DNA of 5,117 nt. Origin: an uncultured Lachnospiraceae bacterium. GTDB lineage: Bacteria > Bacillota > Clostridia > Lachnospirales > Lachnospiraceae. Under the pieces are notes generated by a model. That model ran no database searches, was not told the origin of the DNA, and worked only from the letters and a program-made list of their open reading frames with translations. Of this stretch, positions 3,047 to 5,117 are shown piece after piece. Each line of letters begins with the position of its first letter. Within the stretch, counting starts at the first letter, position 1. Made by a program: the position numbers and the translations under genes. Location of the stretch: positions 1 to 5,117 of the forward strand of contig CAJURQ010000062.1 of assembly GCA_910588955.1 (NCBI GenBank). The letters run 5' to 3'.

Positions 3047-5062
3047 ATGAAAAATATATTGATTACACCTGAAGGAATAAAGAAAAATTTGAAAAATGTA
3101 AAACCATTAGATGCAATATGTGAATACATATGGAATGGGTTTGATGCGGGCGCGTCTCATGTGAGAGTATATTTGCATACTAATGAAATGGGTTTGATAA
3201 ATATGGTATCTATTATAGATGATGGTACAGGTATTGTATATGATGAATTACCACATAAGTTTCAACCTTTTAATGAATCTAAAAAGGCTGATTTACCTAG
3301 CAGACTAAATCATTCATTGCCACATGGGCGTAAAGGTATAGGACGTTTGACGTTTTTCTCTTTTGCTCAAATAGCAAGATGGGACACTGTTTACGAGAAA
3401 AACGAAAAGAAATATAAATATTATATTGGAATGAATAAAGATTCTCTTAATGAATATGACGATAACGGTGGGTTAAAACCAACTGAAACAAAAGATTCAG
3501 TTGGAACTAAAGTTACATTTACACAATTAATTGCATTATCTAAAGAAGAAATAATTGAAGAGATAAGGAATGAATTTTTTTGGTTTTTAGAATTAAATGA
3601 AAGTAATAAGTATGAGATATCCGTAGATGATCAGCTGATTTCTTATGAGGATATTGTGATAAATAGAACAGAGTTAGATTTAGTTCAACTTAAACTAAAT
3701 CATGAATATGAAGTAAAGTTCGTGCAATGGAGTAAAAGTTTGGGGAAGGAGTATTCAAAATTTTACTTTATTGGATCAGATAATAAGGAGTGTTATAAAG
3801 AGGCGACTAAGTTAAATAAGAAGTCGGATGAATTTTTTCACAGTATATTTATTAAGAGTTCCTATTTTGATGAATTTAATTTTGATAATACTCAGATTGA
3901 GGGGCAAATAGGTTTATTCCCTAATAAAAATGAATCAGAGTTTAAGATTTTGATTGATGCTATTAATCGCTATTTAATAAAGTTTAGAAAAGAGTATTTG
4001 AAAGAGGCATCTGATAAATATATAGATGCGTTAATTAAAAAAGAAGTGTATCCAAATTTTAATATGAGTAATTTTATTGACATATATAGAAAAAGAGAAC
4101 TTGATAATCTAGTTGAAACACTATATACAGCACAACCTAAAATATTTACAGGACTAAACGATGACAACAAAAAAATAATGATTCATTTATTACAACTCAT
4201 TATGGATAATAGTAATAAACCAGAACTTTTTGAAGTGCTGCAACAAATAATAGACCTTGATGAGGATGAAATAAAAGAATTGGCGGATGTATTAAGATAT
4301 ACTACATTAAACAATATTACAAAAGTTATTAAATTATTGCAGGACCGTTTAAGAGTAGTTCAAGGATTAAAAGAAATTGTACTTGATGATAAGAAATTCG
4401 CAAAAGAGGTAGAACATTTACAAGAAGTTATAGAAAGACATTACTGGCTATTTGGAGAGCAATATAGCTTGATAACTGCCGCAGAGCCAGATTTTGAATT
4501 GGCATTAAAGGGGCTTTTAATAGCAACGAAAGGTGACGATTCTAAAGTTACTCTCGATCATGAAGATAAAAATAAAGAGATGGATATTTATATGATAAGG
4601 CAAGATCGGAAGGGTAATGTCACTGAAAATGTTGTAGTAGAATTAAAACGACCTGTTATTCCTTTGGGAGAAGAACAACTTTCTCAGGTTAAGAAGTATA
4701 TGCGTGTTATTAAGTCTGATGACAGGTTTAATGCAAGTAATGTCAAATGGACCTATTTTTTGATAGGTAACAGATTTAATAAAAACGGGTTTATTCAAGA
4801 TGAGTTAGAAAGTCATAGAAATCTCGGAGAGCCACATTTGGTTCATGTAGATGGGAACGGAAATAACAAAATCTATGTTTTGACATGGAGCGATATTTTC
4901 GATGAGTTTTCCAAAAGACATGATTATTTAATGAGTAAATTGGAAATAGAAAAAGAAATTTGGTTAAAGAAACATGATTCAGTTGAAGAGGTAGTGGAAG
5001 ATATAAAAGAAAATTCAGCTACATTGAAGGGCGCAGTTATTCCGAAACGCGCATCGAACTAA
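3047..5062 (+). CDS. GHKL (MORC/MutL-like) ATPase fused to a Shedu-like PD-(D/E)xK nuclease domain; candidate defence protein
   Basis: A 671-aa soluble protein with no signal peptide or membrane segment. The N-terminal 140 residues are a GHKL ATPase: E26 and N30 in ICEYIWNGFDAGA (base-activating Glu and Mg-binding Asn), the DDGTG box (58-62), the lid motif GRKGIGR (94-100) and the GT motif (133-134). Residues about 180-300 probably form the S5-like transducer of this superfamily, and 370-440 are helical. The C-terminus has HYWLFGEQY (445-453), D513 in EMDIYMI, E532-L-K534 in VVVELKRP, and Q544/Q547, the D...ExK...Q pattern of a PD-(D/E)xK nuclease resembling DUF4263/Shedu. Related bacterial MORC-like ATPases occur around restriction systems. 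Inferred role: ATP-gated DNA cleavage in phage defence. It appears monocistronic, with its own promoter, and is more AT-rich than the genes to its left. Domain calls are firm for the ATPase and good for the nuclease; the biological role is inferred. Confidence 0.85.
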   Translation: MKNILITPEGIKKNLKNVKPLDAICEYIWNGFDAGASHVRVYLHTNEMGLINMVSIIDDGTGIVYDELPHKFQPFNESKKADLPSRLNHSLPHGRKGIGRLTFFSFAQIARWDTVYEKNEKKYKYYIGMNKDSLNEYDDNGGLKPTETKDSVGTKVTFTQLIALSKEEIIEEIRNEFFWFLELNESNKYEISVDDQLISYEDIVINRTELDLVQLKLNHEYEVKFVQWSKSLGKEYSKFYFIGSDNKECYKEATKLNKKSDEFFHSIFIKSSYFDEFNFDNTQIEGQIGLFPNKNESEFKILIDAINRYLIKFRKEYLKEASDKYIDALIKKEVYPNFNMSNFIDIYRKRELDNLVETLYTAQPKIFTGLNDDNKKIMIHLLQLIMDNSNKPELFEVLQQIIDLDEDEIKELADVLRYTTLNNITKVIKLLQDRLRVVQGLKEIVLDDKKFAKEVEHLQEVIERHYWLFGEQYSLITAAEPDFELALKGLLIATKGDDSKVTLDHEDKNKEMDIYMIRQDRKGNVTENVVVELKRPVIPLGEEQLSQVKKYMRVIKSDDRFNASNVKWTYFLIGNRFNKNGFIQDELESHRNLGEPHLVHVDGNGNNKIYVLTWSDIFDEFSKRHDYLMSKLEIEKEIWLKKHDSVEEVVEDIKENSATLKGAVIPKRASN

Positions 5063-5066
5063 AGGA

Positions 5067-5093
5067 GACCAGCTATGAAAAGTCAAGCCTAAA
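5067..5093 (+). repeat. Right copy of the 27-base imperfect direct repeat
   Basis: GACC through CTAAA matches 157-183 at 23 of 27 positions. It begins immediately after the ATPase-nuclease stop codon (5060-5062) and contains the mini-ORF described separately. The DNA from about 5030 to 5070 is richer in G and C than the gene body, so a junction between different DNA sources may lie near the end of the gene. Confidence 0.5.
5075..5092 (+). CDS. Five-codon mini-ORF (MKSQA) with strong ribosome binding site
   Basis: ATG AAA AGT CAA GCC TAA follows AAAGGAG (5061-5067) at seven bases, and that site overlaps the stop codon of the ATPase-nuclease gene. The spacing is ideal, so ribosomes should initiate here. 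Possible roles are a leader peptide for a gene beyond the window, or the stub of a gene replaced by recombination. The related sequence at 157-183 has lost the start codon, which argues against a conserved peptide. No function can be assigned. Confidence 0.3.
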   Translation: MKSQA

Positions 5094-5117
5094 TTAACAA
5101 AAAATTTCTTTTTCCTA

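Noticed and set aside
2683..3129. 148-codon open frame on the minus strand overlapping the start of the ATPase-nuclease gene
   Set aside because: Its Phe/Ile/Ser-rich translation matches no pattern I know. It covers the promoter, repeats and first codons of a well-supported gene on the other strand, and it has no good ribosome binding site.

Overview
The window looks like an accessory, mobile-element-rich stretch from a low-GC Firmicute, most likely a gut Clostridia/Lachnospiraceae-type genome. The basis is AT-rich DNA, strong AGGAGG-type ribosome binding sites, the style of the IS110 transposase, and an rRNA-leader-like 'CCTTGAAAACTGCAT' sequence. Taxonomy is inferred, not proven.

Layout, left to right. 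(1) Bases 1-301 hold no convincing complete gene. They contain several hairpins, a boxA-like sequence, and one copy of a 27-base repeat that recurs at the far right of the window. (2) Bases 302-1480, minus strand, encode an IS110-family DEDD/serine transposase (about 392 aa) with all expected catalytic residues. Its N-terminus can only be reached from a non-ATG start (CTG at 1480). (3) Bases 1613-2420, plus strand, carry an overlapping two-gene unit: a 69-aa putative antitoxin and a 204-aa GNAT acetyltransferase of the toxin type. (4) Bases 2421-3046 are a 626-base non-coding stretch that is unusually rich in repeats. It has an array of GGGGTAAA octamers with an 18-base perfect palindrome, three TGTCGA hexamers, a textbook intrinsic terminator, and a family of CGTGATAGTAT boxes in both orientations ending at the promoter of the next gene. 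(5) Bases 3047-5062, plus strand, encode a 671-aa protein joining an N-terminal GHKL (MutL/MORC/Hsp90-like) ATPase to a C-terminal PD-(D/E)xK nuclease-like domain resembling the Shedu (DUF4263) type. It is a strong candidate for a single-gene anti-phage defence effector. (6) A well-placed ribosome binding site and a five-codon mini-ORF (MKSQA) follow directly. They lie in the second copy of the 27-base repeat.

How the parts may work together (inference): the IS and the toxin-antitoxin pair are typical cargo of a mobile or defence island. The terminator at 2674-2712 separates the toxin-antitoxin transcript from the ATPase-nuclease gene, which has its own extended -10 promoter and apparently its own operator array. 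The ATPase-nuclease gene is visibly more AT-rich than the IS and the toxin-antitoxin genes, which suggests a separate origin. The most interesting parts are the ATPase-nuclease fusion, its upstream box array, and the repeat/mini-ORF that brackets the module.
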